A stretch of 64,000 nt of DNA from Parabacteroides sp. PFB2-10 (GTDB taxonomy: Bacteria; Bacteroidota; Bacteroidia; Bacteroidales; Tannerellaceae), in assembly GCF_029893085.1 (NCBI RefSeq), contig NZ_JARXWI010000008.1:62001-126000 (forward strand), given 5' to 3'. A model generated the notes under the pieces. The model did no database searches, had not been told where the DNA came from, and saw nothing but the letters and a program-made list of their open reading frames with translations. Below, piece after piece: positions 34,936 through 44,540 of this stretch (position 1 is the first letter of the stretch; each line of letters opens with the position of its first letter). Both the position numbers and the translations under genes were made by a program.

Positions 34936-36171
34936 TTAAACAGCATTATTTGTAGTTTCATATATCTTCAATTTTTCCTCAACTCCACCCATGTCTTTCG
35001 ATATCTTATTATCGGTTATGCGAGCATAGATTTGCGTTGTAGAGATTTTCGTATGTCCCAACATTTTAGAAACAGACTCAATAGGGACACCTAATGTCAG
35101 AAACTGGGTTGCGAAAGTGTGCCGGGCCATGTGAAATGTTAAATTTTTCTCAATTCCGCACACATCTGCTATTTCCTTCAAGTAGCTATTCATCTTCTGA
35201 TTACACATTGTGGGTAAAACTTTCCCGTTCTTCTGCTTACCCTTATACCGCTCGATAATAGATAAAGGAATATCCATAAGAGGAACTGTAATATCTGTTC
35301 CTGTTTTTACTCGCTTTTTCATAATCCACAAACGATCATCGAAATTAGTCTTTATATCTTCATATGTTAGTTCGTGAATGTCAGAATAAGCCAATCCCGT
35401 GAACGCCGCAAAAACAAATACGTCACGAACATGCCTTAATCGTTCTATAGAGAATTCCTTATCAATAATTGCTTTCAATTCTTCTTCTTTTAGAAAACCT
35501 CTATCAGTTTTCTCAAAGTGGATTTTGTAGTTAGCATAAGGATCGACTAAAATCCAGCCATTGTTTTTGGCTATGTTTATTATCTTCTTCAAGAGTCTCA
35601 TATTGCGTCCAACAGTATTCGTTTGACATTTGCCCTCAACTCTTAAATACGATTCAAAATCCGTTAGAAAGCTATGGCGAATTTCTTTCAATTTAATATC
35701 CGACTTATTATACTTTACAGATAGAAAATCCTGAATTTTCTTATATACACATTTGTATTTTTGCAAAATAGCAGGAGAATACTTTGCTCCGACCAACTTC
35801 TCCATATCATCATTGTGCTGCTTATATACTTGCAATAGGTAAATAGGAACTCCGTTTGAAGTTGAGTTCCCTAATATACAATTCTTCAACTCTTCAGCTT
35901 CAACAATTCCTTCTCGGGCAAAAATTTCATCATGTTTCTCATGCAGAAGCAGGATATATTTATCAATAATCCGATTTATATCGGCAGCCTGTTTTGACTT
36001 GCCGGAGGCTCTACTCGTGCTTGCATCCCAGATGTTAGGCAACACATTTACTTTGATGTTAAAACTAACTCTTTTCTTGTTAATCGTTAATCCACAAAAA
36101 ATAGGAAGCGTTCCATCATTCTTCATTTTGTCTCTACGGGCGTAGAAAATCACCTTAAAAGTACTCTTCAT
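34936..36171 (-). CDS. tyrosine recombinase (IntDOT-like integrase)
   Basis: A 411-aa integrase with an arm-binding N-terminus, SAM-like core-binding domain (about 110-210) and catalytic domain. Box I reads FTGLAYSDIHEL, lacking the usual Arg at the TGLR position, as in CTnDOT IntDOT, where this Arg is also absent. Box II is HMARHTFATQF, then LGHTKISTTQIYA with the nucleophilic Tyr. Probably the integrase of the ICE whose core genes stand at 1-11 kb, with the peptide cluster between as cargo; the far end of the ICE is outside the window. Confidence 0.88.
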   Translation of the reverse strand: MKSTFKVIFYARRDKMKNDGTLPIFCGLTINKKRVSFNIKVNVLPNIWDASTSRASGKSKQAADINRIIDKYILLLHEKHDEIFAREGIVEAEELKNCILGNSTSNGVPIYLLQVYKQHNDDMEKLVGAKYSPAILQKYKCVYKKIQDFLSVKYNKSDIKLKEIRHSFLTDFESYLRVEGKCQTNTVGRNMRLLKKIINIAKNNGWILVDPYANYKIHFEKTDRGFLKEEELKAIIDKEFSIERLRHVRDVFVFAAFTGLAYSDIHELTYEDIKTNFDDRLWIMKKRVKTGTDITVPLMDIPLSIIERYKGKQKNGKVLPTMCNQKMNSYLKEIADVCGIEKNLTFHMARHTFATQFLTLGVPIESVSKMLGHTKISTTQIYARITDNKISKDMGGVEEKLKIYETTNNAV

Positions 36172-36448
36172 AATTACTCATTATTAAATTGAACAAAAAT
36201 ACCTGCGGCAAACCGCTTTTGAGTAAATTATGTACTGCCTATACTGGACGGTGCGATGCCAAATTGTTCACCGTGAATAATTAGTCGATTCAACTTTTTT
36301 AGCTACAAAAGCTATCTATTGAATAACAATGAATTAGCAAGAAACATAGGGTGAACACTTTTTCTTAGGAGGGTGAACACTTTGGGTGCTTAACTTTGTC
36401 TTTTAGTGTCCAAATCGTGTCCTATTTTGTCTTAGGACAGAAAAAGAA

Positions 36449-36480
36449 AAACCCTACAATACATTGATATTGTAGGGTTT
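36449..36480. terminator. hairpin between the two integrase genes
   Basis: A perfect 13-bp inverted repeat (AAACCCTACAATA / TATTGTAGGGTTT) with a 6-base loop near the junction of the two elements. It may insulate the integrase genes. The rest of 36172-36697 holds the attachment repeat and no gene. Confidence 0.6.
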
Positions 36481-36515
36481 AACCTATTTTTGTCGCCTCT
36501 TGTCGTAGGCTTTTG

Positions 36516-36528
36516 GCGGTATGGACGG
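36516..36528 (+). other. left attachment repeat (tRNA-Asp 3' end copy)
   Basis: GCGGTATGGACGG is identical to 51458-51470, which is the 3' end of the tRNA-Asp gene plus one base. The next bases (GGAACCCACGA) also resemble the T-arm. An integrase gene starts 170 bp inside. This is the expected pattern of an element integrated at a tRNA 3' end. Confidence 0.75.
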
Positions 36529-36697
36529 CACCGGAACCCACGATTTCATGAAAAATCATAAAGCATTATTTCTTCTGATTATCAGTCAATTACTTGATAA
36601 TCCATATCGTAAAATATATCGAAATTTGTTTTGCTATCTCAAAAATTGGGTGTATTTTTGGGTGTTGACTTAATCGGTGTAATTAATACTATCACCC

Positions 36698-37996
36698 ATG
36701 AATATAAAAAGAAACATCGTATTCGCTCTTGAAAGTCGAAAGAAAGACGGTAAAGCCATTGTAGAGAACGTTCCTATCCGTATGCGTGTCATCTATCACG
36801 GACAGCGAATTGAGTTTACAACCGGCTATCGGATTGATACAGCCAAATGGGATGCTGACAAACAGCGGGTAAAAAATGGTTGTACAAACAAGTTGAAGCA
36901 AAGTGCATCCGAAATTAATGCCGACCTATTGAAATACTACACGGATATTCAAGAGATATTCAAAGAGTTTGAAGTACAGGATACGATTCCCACCCCCGAA
37001 CAACTAAAAGGGGCGCTCAACGACAGAAATAAACAGCCGGAATCGGAACAGAAAGTAGAAAAGGTTGAAATTCCGAAATCAGTTGTATTTAACAAGGCTT
37101 TTGATGGATTTATCAAAGAATGTGGAAGCCAAAACAGTTGGGGAAGTGCTACATACGAAAAGTTTGCAGCCGTAAGGAACCACCTGCACAATTTTGATGA
37201 GAACCTATCTTTTGAGACTCTTACCGAATCCCGACTAATGGATTACGTCAACTATCTTCGCACTACTCTGGATATGAGAAACAGCACGATAGAAAAGCAA
37301 ATCAGTTACTTGAAATGGTTTCTCCGGTGGAGTACCAAGAAAGGACATAACACCAACCGTGATTTTGAAGACTTCAAACCCAAACTGAAAAGCACCAAGA
37401 AAAAGGTCATATTCCTGACATGGAAAGAATTGAACCAACTTCGTGATTGTGTTATCCCCGAAACAAAAAAATATCTGGAACGTGTCCGGGATGTGTTCCT
37501 GTTCTCTTGTTTCACCGGACTCCGACATTCGGATATATACAACCTGCGGAAAAGCGATATAAAAGATAACCACATAGAAATCACAACTATAAAAACGGCA
37601 GACAGCCTGATTATTGACCTGAACAACCATAGCAAATCAATATTGGACAAATACAAAGATGTTCATTTTGAAAACGATAAGGCTTTGCCGGTTATCAGCA
37701 ATCAAAAGATGAATGACTACCTGAAAGAACTGGCAGAGATAGCAGAAATAAACGAGCCTGTTCGGGAAACATATTATAAAGGGAGCGAGCGCATAGAGGA
37801 GGTTACGCCTAAATATGTGCTATTGGGAACCCATGCAGGGCGAAGAACCTTTATTTGTAATGCCCTGTCGCTCGGTATTCCTCCGCAAGTTGTTATGAAA
37901 TGGACTGGACACAATGATTATAAAGCTATGAAGCCTTATATAGATATTGCAGACGACATTAGAGCCAATGCAATGGATAAATTCAACCAGATATAA
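36698..37996 (+). CDS. tyrosine recombinase of the 15-kb IME
   Basis: A 432-aa integrase with an N-terminal arm-binding domain (VPIRMRVIYHGQRIEF), SAM-like domain (about 145-235) and a complete catalytic set: Arg in FTGLRHSDIY, HAGRRTFICNA, WTGHNDYKAMKPYI with the nucleophilic Tyr. It stands just inside the left attachment repeat and points into the element. It would recombine the tRNA-Asp core site. Confidence 0.92.
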   Translation: MNIKRNIVFALESRKKDGKAIVENVPIRMRVIYHGQRIEFTTGYRIDTAKWDADKQRVKNGCTNKLKQSASEINADLLKYYTDIQEIFKEFEVQDTIPTPEQLKGALNDRNKQPESEQKVEKVEIPKSVVFNKAFDGFIKECGSQNSWGSATYEKFAAVRNHLHNFDENLSFETLTESRLMDYVNYLRTTLDMRNSTIEKQISYLKWFLRWSTKKGHNTNRDFEDFKPKLKSTKKKVIFLTWKELNQLRDCVIPETKKYLERVRDVFLFSCFTGLRHSDIYNLRKSDIKDNHIEITTIKTADSLIIDLNNHSKSILDKYKDVHFENDKALPVISNQKMNDYLKELAEIAEINEPVRETYYKGSERIEEVTPKYVLLGTHAGRRTFICNALSLGIPPQVVMKWTGHNDYKAMKPYIDIADDIRANAMDKFNQI

Positions 37997-38006
37997 TTTA
38001 TTATAG

Positions 38007-38014
38007 TACCTTTG
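38007..38014 (+). promoter_or_regulatory. -7 box TACCTTTG before the DUF1016 gene
   Basis: A perfect TAnnTTTG match 41 bp before the start of the DUF1016 gene. Confidence 0.45.
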
Positions 38015-38055
38015 CAGAACAATCGATTTATAAACAAGATAGATACAAGTACTTT

Positions 38056-39066
38056 ATGACCAATAAGAACATTAAACTTCGCAGTAATTTTGTCTCTGAC
38101 ATAAAAGGTATTATTACGTCAGCCAGAGATTCAGCAATAAGAAGTGTTGACTTTGAGCGGGTAAAAATGTATTGGAAATTAGGAGAACGTATTTTTGTTG
38201 AAGAACAGCAAGAGAAAGACCGCGCTGAATACGGTAACTACCTAATACGCAATCTATCAATTAATATAATGCCGGAGTTCGGCACCGGATTTTCCGTTAG
38301 AACGTTAGAACAATGCCGTCAGTTTTACCGAACATATCCAATTGCGAACGCACTGCGTTCGCAATTAAACTGGTATCAGTATCGGCTTTTGATGCAGATT
38401 GATAATGAAGACAAAAAAGAGTATTATGAATTGGAAGCCGTAAACAACGGATGGACAGGACGGGAACTAGAAAGGCAAATCAATTCGGGATTGTATGAAA
38501 GACTGTTGTTAAGCAATGACAAAAAAGCGGTCTTAGAAGTCGCACGTAAGCAAAGGACACCGGAACTACCGACTGAAATAATAAAAGACCCTATGGTTTT
38601 GGAATTTTTAGGGTTAAAGCGTGATGCAGCATATTACGAGAAAGATTTGGAGAGTGCATTGATAACGAATTTACAACTCTTTCTTTTGGAATTAGGTAAT
38701 GGATTTTCATTTGTTGCACGACAAAAGCGGATACTTCTGGAAGATGACGATTTTTTTATTGACTTGGTTTTTTATAATCGATTATTGCGTTGTTTCGTAA
38801 TTATCGAAATTAAAACACACAAAATCACACATACAGATATAGGTCAGTTACAAATGTATGTGAATTATTACGATAGGAATGAGAAAGCGGCAGATGAGAA
38901 TCCAACAATCGGAATCCTTCTTTGTGCGGACAAGAACAATGCAGTAGTAAAATATTCGTTGCCGGAAGAAAATAAAACGATAATGGCAAGTAAATATCAG
39001 CTTTATTTACCGACAGAGAAACAGCTACTGACAGAGTTAAAGCGAGAGATAAACGAGTTGGAGTGA
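38056..39066 (+). CDS. DUF1016 (YhcG-type PDDEXK) nuclease
   Basis: A 336-aa protein with the N-terminal DUF1016 domain (YWKLGERIFVEEQQ, then GFSVRTLEQCRQFY) and a C-terminal PDDEXK nuclease fold: FFIDLVFYNRLLRCFVIIEI followed by KTH gives the D...ExK triad. DUF1016 proteins are common on Bacteroidales mobile elements and are suspected of DNA repair, plasmid maintenance or defence. It is followed after 6 bp by the coiled-coil gene, suggesting a pair. Confidence 0.9.
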   Translation: MTNKNIKLRSNFVSDIKGIITSARDSAIRSVDFERVKMYWKLGERIFVEEQQEKDRAEYGNYLIRNLSINIMPEFGTGFSVRTLEQCRQFYRTYPIANALRSQLNWYQYRLLMQIDNEDKKEYYELEAVNNGWTGRELERQINSGLYERLLLSNDKKAVLEVARKQRTPELPTEIIKDPMVLEFLGLKRDAAYYEKDLESALITNLQLFLLELGNGFSFVARQKRILLEDDDFFIDLVFYNRLLRCFVIIEIKTHKITHTDIGQLQMYVNYYDRNEKAADENPTIGILLCADKNNAVVKYSLPEENKTIMASKYQLYLPTEKQLLTELKREINELE

Positions 39067-39072
39067 GAAAAA

Positions 39073-40101
39073 ATGGAGAAAAATGAACACATATCCTTAT
39101 TAACAGACCTGTTGCCTCAATACAGGCTGATGAACTCAATCTATAAGCAGATAGCGGATAGTTTGAAATTTAGTTTTGAGAGCCAGTGTCGTATCACGGA
39201 TTTCTATAATACCTTCAAAGATAAACAAGTATTTGAAAAAGCGGTTTTACATCTGCTCCTTTCCACAGATAAAGAGAAATTGGCATTAATCGCCGTCAAC
39301 CTAAGAGAGGAAATAAGCAAGAATATCGAACTATATACAGCTCACAAAGAACTGTTTGACAATATAAACACACTTAACGTCTGCACAAGTAGGCATGACC
39401 CAGTTCGCTTTAAGATAGAGGGACAATTAGAAGCTACACATAAACTTTGGCAAGAACTTACACAGGTCAGAAATTCGTTGGAGTCCGCAAGTTGGAACTA
39501 CGATAAAGTAGCGGAGCAACAACTCACAAGGAAAGAGGAGCAGGTCGAGAACCTATATAAGAAAGAACAAGATAAGCTAAAGAATCTCTATGAGCAGCAA
39601 AAGGAATCCGACCAAAATGCTTTTCAATACATTCACAATGTATTTGGAGACATTCTTGATTTGAGCAACACCTTTATTTCTTTGCTTGGCAATTACTTTC
39701 CTGTTGAAAAGAAAAAAACACCCAATAACACTCCGACCATCAAGCCAGGAATATATTTCGATATGAATCTGGTTTCGCTGATTCATCAGGAATGCAACAA
39801 CATCCAGTTTGAAAACCTTTCGGAGACTGATTTTTATGCGCTACTTAATCTGCAACCCTGTAATTCCCGGTTAACGGTTAAGGACAGGGAAGGTATCCGC
39901 GTGTGCTATCTGATATACAAACTCTATGAATGCCTTAAAACGGAGAGCCGTGCGCAATGGCGTTCCGATATTCTAAAATCAGCCGGCATCAAAGAAGATT
40001 ACTATAATTCCAAGTATAAAGTTCCCGTTTCTGAAATTCCAAGCCGGGAAAACGAGCGTTTTGCCCGTTGTATTGATGATATATTCAAAAATATTTCCTG
40101 A
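39073..40101 (+). CDS. coiled-coil hypothetical protein
   Basis: A 342-aa soluble protein with no family I can name. A Gln/Glu/Lys-rich coiled coil spans about residues 140-180 (EEQVENLYKKEQDKLKNLY). The C-terminal part (REGIRVCYLIYKLYECLK and further) is helical and resembles domains seen next to Bacteroidales IME integrases. It starts 6 bp after the DUF1016 gene, so the two are co-transcribed. A structural or regulatory role cannot be told from sequence. Confidence 0.65.
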   Translation: MEKNEHISLLTDLLPQYRLMNSIYKQIADSLKFSFESQCRITDFYNTFKDKQVFEKAVLHLLLSTDKEKLALIAVNLREEISKNIELYTAHKELFDNINTLNVCTSRHDPVRFKIEGQLEATHKLWQELTQVRNSLESASWNYDKVAEQQLTRKEEQVENLYKKEQDKLKNLYEQQKESDQNAFQYIHNVFGDILDLSNTFISLLGNYFPVEKKKTPNNTPTIKPGIYFDMNLVSLIHQECNNIQFENLSETDFYALLNLQPCNSRLTVKDREGIRVCYLIYKLYECLKTESRAQWRSDILKSAGIKEDYYNSKYKVPVSEIPSRENERFARCIDDIFKNIS

Positions 40102-40214
40102 TACCACTCGATTACCACTTTTACCACTCAAAATATTTTTAATATCACCTGATTATCAGTGATATTCATTTTGCGTTACCACCCAATCACCACCTGATTG
40201 AGGTTGTAGCTTTG
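40102..40214 (+). promoter_or_regulatory. TACCAC repeats and promoter of the IME replication operon
   Basis: TACCACTC, TACCACTT, TACCACTC and TACCACCC occur at 40102, 40113, 40122 and 40177, with a further ACCACC at 40190. A -7 box TAGCTTTG lies at 40207-40214, about 60 bp before the DUF3853 gene. The repeats could be iterons for the RepA-like protein or operator sites for the HTH protein. Confidence 0.45.
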
Positions 40215-40276
40215 CAGTGTTCGAACAATAATCCGCCGAAGTACAAGGCTATTGTTTCACAGTAAAGTATTGTAAT

Positions 40277-40579
40277 ATGAATTTACACGATTTAAAAAAT
40301 AAACCGCTCTGGCAAATGACAGGCGAAGAACTGGTTTACCTGTTACAAAGCGAGGGGATAACTAAAGAGGTCGTAACACCTGTAATTGATTCCTCAAAAA
40401 AGTATGTGTATGGAATAGCCGGCATTGCCCGGTTATTCGGATGTAGTATGCCGACCGCCAACCGCATCAAACAAAGCGGGAAGATTGATAGAGCTATCAC
40501 CCAGATAGGACGGAAGATTATTGTCGATTCCGACCTTGCACTTGAATTGGCAGGACGTAAAACCGGAGGACGTAAATAA
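40277..40579 (+). CDS. DUF3853 helix-turn-helix protein
   Basis: A 100-aa protein of the DUF3853 type: LWQMTGEELVYLLQS near the start, then an HTH (GIAGIARLFGCSMPTANRIK) and a tail ending TGGRK. The family stands first in the replication/mobilisation operon of Bacteroidales IMEs and probably controls it or helps excision. Its stop overlaps the next start by one base (TAATG). Confidence 0.88.
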   Translation: MNLHDLKNKPLWQMTGEELVYLLQSEGITKEVVTPVIDSSKKYVYGIAGIARLFGCSMPTANRIKQSGKIDRAITQIGRKIIVDSDLALELAGRKTGGRK

Positions 40580-41628
40580 TGGAAACACAAAACCCAAGCG
40601 AAAAAATAACCATCCTCTGGCAGGCTTCCCGGCTTACACTAACCGGCGAATATGTAATAGCACCCGAAATTCTCCGTGTGCATGGTTCACCAATTGGCAC
40701 ACTTGGCAATTTCAGTGCATCCATTGGCAAAGCAAAGAGCAAGAAGACATTCAATGTGTCGGCCATTGTAGCCGCTGCATTGAAGAATGGAACCGTTTTA
40801 CAATACGATGCAGAGCTACCGGAGAATAAACAGAAGATTTTATACGTGGATACCGAACAAAGCCCTTACCATTGCCAAAAAGTAATGAAACGGATTGCCC
40901 GTATGGCAGGATTCCCATTAGATGAAGAACTTACCAATTTAGAGTTTCTCTCACTACGCAGGCATACGCCCGAAATAAGGATAGCTATTGTAGAAAAGGC
41001 CATTTACGAAACGGAAGGTTTAGGATTAGTCATTATAGACGGTATCCGGGATATGGTATACGACATCAACAGTCCGAGCGAATCAACCAGGATTATATCC
41101 AAGTTGATGCAATGGACAGATGAAAGGCAAATCCATATCCACACCATTCTCCACCAAAACAAAGCCGATGAGAATGCACGCGGGCATATTGGAACAGAAT
41201 TGAACAATAAAGCCGAAACCGTTTTGGAAGTCGCCAAAGACAAATTCGATAACGATATAAGTACTGTTCAGGCAGTCCATATCCGGGCAATGGATTTCCA
41301 GCCGTTTGCATTCCGTATCAATGATAATGCTTTACCCGAATTAGTCAGTGAATATACATTCAGCGACAAGAAAGGTAAATCCCAGCATTATAGCTATTCC
41401 GAACTGCAAGCAGAACAGCATAGGCAGGCACTGGAAGCCACATTTTCGGATGCTGAATCATATGGATACAATGACCTGATAGATGCCCTTAAACAAGGAT
41501 ATGCAACGATTGGCTGTGAATATGGGGAGAACAAACTTGGGAAATTAAAGAAATTTCTGGAAAACAAGCGGATGATAATAAAAGATGCCGCCCGGAAATA
41601 TAAATTCAATCCCCAATTCAACTACTAA
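40579..41628 (+). CDS. RepA-like RecA-fold ATPase of the IME
   Basis: A 349-aa AAA/RecA-fold ATPase similar to RepA-type replicative helicases. Visible elements are an atypical P-loop (SASIGKAKSKKTFN), LYVDTEQSPYH, the Walker B stretch LVIIDGIRDMVYD, and the sensor region HTILHQNKADENARGHIG. The C-terminus resembles a small winged helix (EYGENKLGKLKKFLENKR). With the primase that follows it would allow replication of the excised circle. Confidence 0.82.
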   Translation: METQNPSEKITILWQASRLTLTGEYVIAPEILRVHGSPIGTLGNFSASIGKAKSKKTFNVSAIVAAALKNGTVLQYDAELPENKQKILYVDTEQSPYHCQKVMKRIARMAGFPLDEELTNLEFLSLRRHTPEIRIAIVEKAIYETEGLGLVIIDGIRDMVYDINSPSESTRIISKLMQWTDERQIHIHTILHQNKADENARGHIGTELNNKAETVLEVAKDKFDNDISTVQAVHIRAMDFQPFAFRINDNALPELVSEYTFSDKKGKSQHYSYSELQAEQHRQALEATFSDAESYGYNDLIDALKQGYATIGCEYGENKLGKLKKFLENKRMIIKDAARKYKFNPQFNY

Positions 41629-41808
41629 AATGCTTTACTCTACTTCGGGTGCATAGATAATAGGGTAAAGTAAAGCCTTTCACAGATAGGCAGCCGGAAG
41701 CACTTTACTTTACCTCGTTTTCTATATATACACTATAAAGTAAAGTTGTATTTCGGGAATAACTTTCCCCGTGAAAGAAAAAAGATAACTTATTTAATAT
41801 TCAAACTA

Positions 41809-42774
41809 ATGGATTCTAAAACAATAAATATGTTCCCCATCCGGGAATACCTTGCGGATCTGAATATTTATCCTGCAAAAGAAAGAGGCTATTATGGCAT
41901 GTATCATTCTCCTTTCCGGAAAGATAAAGACGCCAGTATGAAAGTGGATTACAATAAAAACCTATGGATTGATTATGGTGCAAACGAGGGTGGAACGCTC
42001 ATCGACCTTGTGATGCGAATCAAAAACTGCTCTAACGGTGAAGCCATGCGATTACTGGAGCAAAAGTTTACTGGAAATAACTCTCTTTCTTTTCATGGGA
42101 ATAATAACAGTCCAATACCTGAAAAAGAAAGGGAACCAACTATACAAATAACTAATGTGAGTGAACTGAATGCACCCGCTTTAATCAATTATCTGAATAA
42201 ACGTGGTATAGATACCGACATAGCCAAACAGTACTGCAAAGAAATCAATTACACGGTAAATGACAAACCCTATTACGGTATCGGCTTTCAAAACCAGTCG
42301 GGAGGATATGAAATCCGTAACCCTTATTTCAAAGGTTGTATTGCTCCCAAAGATATTTCCTATATACAACAAACAGACAAGCGGGATACCTGTTATCTAT
42401 TCGAGGGTTTTATAGACTATCTTTCGTTCCTGACCATTCGAAAGAATCAAAATCCGCAATTCCCATGTTCGGACTGGCAGGATTATATCATCCTAAACTC
42501 AATAGCTAATCTACCGAAAGCAGCAAGACTGTTATCAAATTACGAACAGATACATTGTTTTCTGGATAATGATACGGCAGGAATAACCGCATATAAGGAA
42601 TTAGAAAAAGAATTTACTCTTCATATCCGGGATGCTTCCCGGCATTATTCAGAATATAAAGACCTGAACGATTATCTCTGCGGAAAGAAACACCCAGAAA
42701 TAGCCGGGCAAAACAAGATTACGAAGCTGGCTCCGCAACCCCCTAAAAAGAAAAACAGAGGGTTCAAAATGTAA
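41809..42774 (+). CDS. Toprim primase of the IME
   Basis: A 321-aa DnaG-like primase. The N-terminus keeps the CHC2-fold sequence (SPFRKDKDASMKVDY, LWIDYGANEGGTLID) without the zinc cysteines. The Toprim part shows LFEGFIDYLSF and HCFLDNDTAGITAYKEL. I start at ATG 41809 rather than the TTG at 41746, which lies in A/T-rich leader. The end GFKM is like that of other mobile-element proteins in this window. Likely makes primers for the IME circle or the transferred strand. Confidence 0.85.
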   Translation: MDSKTINMFPIREYLADLNIYPAKERGYYGMYHSPFRKDKDASMKVDYNKNLWIDYGANEGGTLIDLVMRIKNCSNGEAMRLLEQKFTGNNSLSFHGNNNSPIPEKEREPTIQITNVSELNAPALINYLNKRGIDTDIAKQYCKEINYTVNDKPYYGIGFQNQSGGYEIRNPYFKGCIAPKDISYIQQTDKRDTCYLFEGFIDYLSFLTIRKNQNPQFPCSDWQDYIILNSIANLPKAARLLSNYEQIHCFLDNDTAGITAYKELEKEFTLHIRDASRHYSEYKDLNDYLCGKKHPEIAGQNKITKLAPQPPKKKNRGFKM

Positions 42775-42813
42775 TCCGCCGCCGCTATCCCAAAGGCTTT
42801 TCAGAAAAGCCAT

Positions 42814-42993
42814 AGCTTATTAGGGAATTTTCTTTACGCTCCCGTTTCACTCTGCTAAAAATTCCCCAATAAGCCAAAGGTTTTCCCCCTTTGGAATCTC
42901 CCTTAGCGGTCTTTCGACCGCAGTCGCTTTGGGCGACTATTAAAGATGAATCACCTCCTGTCGATAGCAGCATCTCTATTGGCAGGGTGATTC
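42814..42993 (+). other. hairpin-rich region, candidate origin of transfer
   Basis: Four inverted repeats lie in 180 bp just upstream of the relaxase: TTATTaGGGAATTTT (about 42817) with AAAATTCCCcAATAA; CCAAAGG (42874) with CCTTTGG (42888); GCGGTC (42906) with GACCGC (42916); GAATCACC (42948) with GGTGATTC (42986). MobV relaxases nick next to such repeats. The nick site itself cannot be fixed by eye. Confidence 0.55.
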
Positions 42994-43033
42994 GCTCTAA
43001 GCCAAATTTCGAACAAATTTAAAGATAATAATT

Positions 43034-44476
43034 ATGGGATATGCTGTTCTCCATTTAGATAAATCGCCCGGCAATGAGTCCGCCATGACTGACCATATCG
43101 AGCGAAATAAAATACACCCGAATGTAGATCCTAACCGGATACATTTGAATAAAAAATTAATAGAATTTCCTGAAGGAGTAAAAGACCGAACCGAAGCTAT
43201 CCGACACAGACTGGGTACAGCCGGGCTGACACGGCAGGTTGGAAAGAATCAGGTACAAGTAATCCGCATTATGCTTTCCGGCACACCGGAAGATATGAAA
43301 CGCATCCAAGATGAGGGCAGATTGGATGAATGGTGCAACGATAACGTTGACTGGCTAGAAAAGACATACGGAGCAGAAAATGTTGTTGCAGCAACTCTGC
43401 ATATGGATGAAACTACTCCTCACATTCACGCTTCCGTTGTGCCTATTGTTCAGGGCGAACGCAGGCAAAAAGATTCTAAGAAGAAAAAGCAGGAGCTGAA
43501 CCAAACAGATAAGCCTAAACGGAAATATAAGAAGAAAGACCCGAATCGGGTTCGTTTATGTTGCGACGATGTAATGGCAAAAGCAAAATTGATTGAATAT
43601 CAGGATAGTTATGGCGAAGCCATGAATAAATATGGATTAATACGAGGAGTGAAGGGTTCAGATGCCCGGCATATTACCCTGACTGAGTTTTACCGCAACC
43701 AAGCAGTAGAATGCAAGAATTTACAGGAAAATATCGGATTGTTATTAGCAGTGGAAGATGCCAAACGATTGAGTATTGAGGAACTCAAACAGCAGGAACA
43801 GGAAGCCAAACAATACGCAACACAGGCAGAGGAACTCAAACTACAAAAAGAATCAGAACTAAAAAAGACAGAAGAAAACCTCAATCAGGTGAAAGGGCAA
43901 CTGAAAACCGAAGAATTTAAGAACAAGGCTGCCGATGTGGGTTCTAATATCATGGATGGCTTAAGTTCTCTTGTTGGGACTTCCAAAGTTAAACGGCAAC
44001 AACAGGAAATTGAAAGTCTAAAAGATGAAAAAGAAAGTCTGATTCAGGAACTGAAAATCTTGAAACAGAATACGCAGACCATGCAGAAAGAACATCAAAC
44101 GGCTATGGATAAACTAAAACAGGAGTTGAAGAAGATTTACGGCCTGTTCCCGAACATTAAGGATTTGCTATGGATTGAGAAACTATTGCAAGTGATGAAG
44201 TTCTCAGAAGAACTGATAAAGGAGATTCTGAAAATGAAACCGGTTAGCTTTAAGGGAGAAATATATTCTACTGAATACCAGCGATATTTCAAGACGGAAC
44301 ATTCTGTTGCTGAAATCAAAGAGCATCCAAAGGAAAATAACAAATTTCAACTTACTATAGATGGAGTAAGTGACACAAACTGGTTCAGGCAGAAATACAA
44401 AGAGTTCCAAGAATCAATAGGAATAAAGTTCAAGCAGAAGCCGAAGATAGGTGAGAGCAAAGGTTTAGGGAGATAA
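43034..44476 (+). CDS. MobV family relaxase (Mob/Pre)
   Basis: A 480-aa relaxase. The MobV metal-binding motif is HMDETTPHIHASVVP near residue 125; motif I region reads GNESAMTDHIERNKIHPNVD. A long coiled coil follows (about 230-370) and a basic tail. It nicks oriT and leads the strand into the recipient, using the transfer machine of a helper ICE. The hairpin-rich region directly upstream is the likely target. Confidence 0.92.
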   Translation: MGYAVLHLDKSPGNESAMTDHIERNKIHPNVDPNRIHLNKKLIEFPEGVKDRTEAIRHRLGTAGLTRQVGKNQVQVIRIMLSGTPEDMKRIQDEGRLDEWCNDNVDWLEKTYGAENVVAATLHMDETTPHIHASVVPIVQGERRQKDSKKKKQELNQTDKPKRKYKKKDPNRVRLCCDDVMAKAKLIEYQDSYGEAMNKYGLIRGVKGSDARHITLTEFYRNQAVECKNLQENIGLLLAVEDAKRLSIEELKQQEQEAKQYATQAEELKLQKESELKKTEENLNQVKGQLKTEEFKNKAADVGSNIMDGLSSLVGTSKVKRQQQEIESLKDEKESLIQELKILKQNTQTMQKEHQTAMDKLKQELKKIYGLFPNIKDLLWIEKLLQVMKFSEELIKEILKMKPVSFKGEIYSTEYQRYFKTEHSVAEIKEHPKENNKFQLTIDGVSDTNWFRQKYKEFQESIGIKFKQKPKIGESKGLGR

Positions 44477-44540
44477 TGTGGTCTGATTCTTAAATAATTG
44501 CCTACCTTTGTAGTTGGTTAGCACTATCATTTTATGCAGT

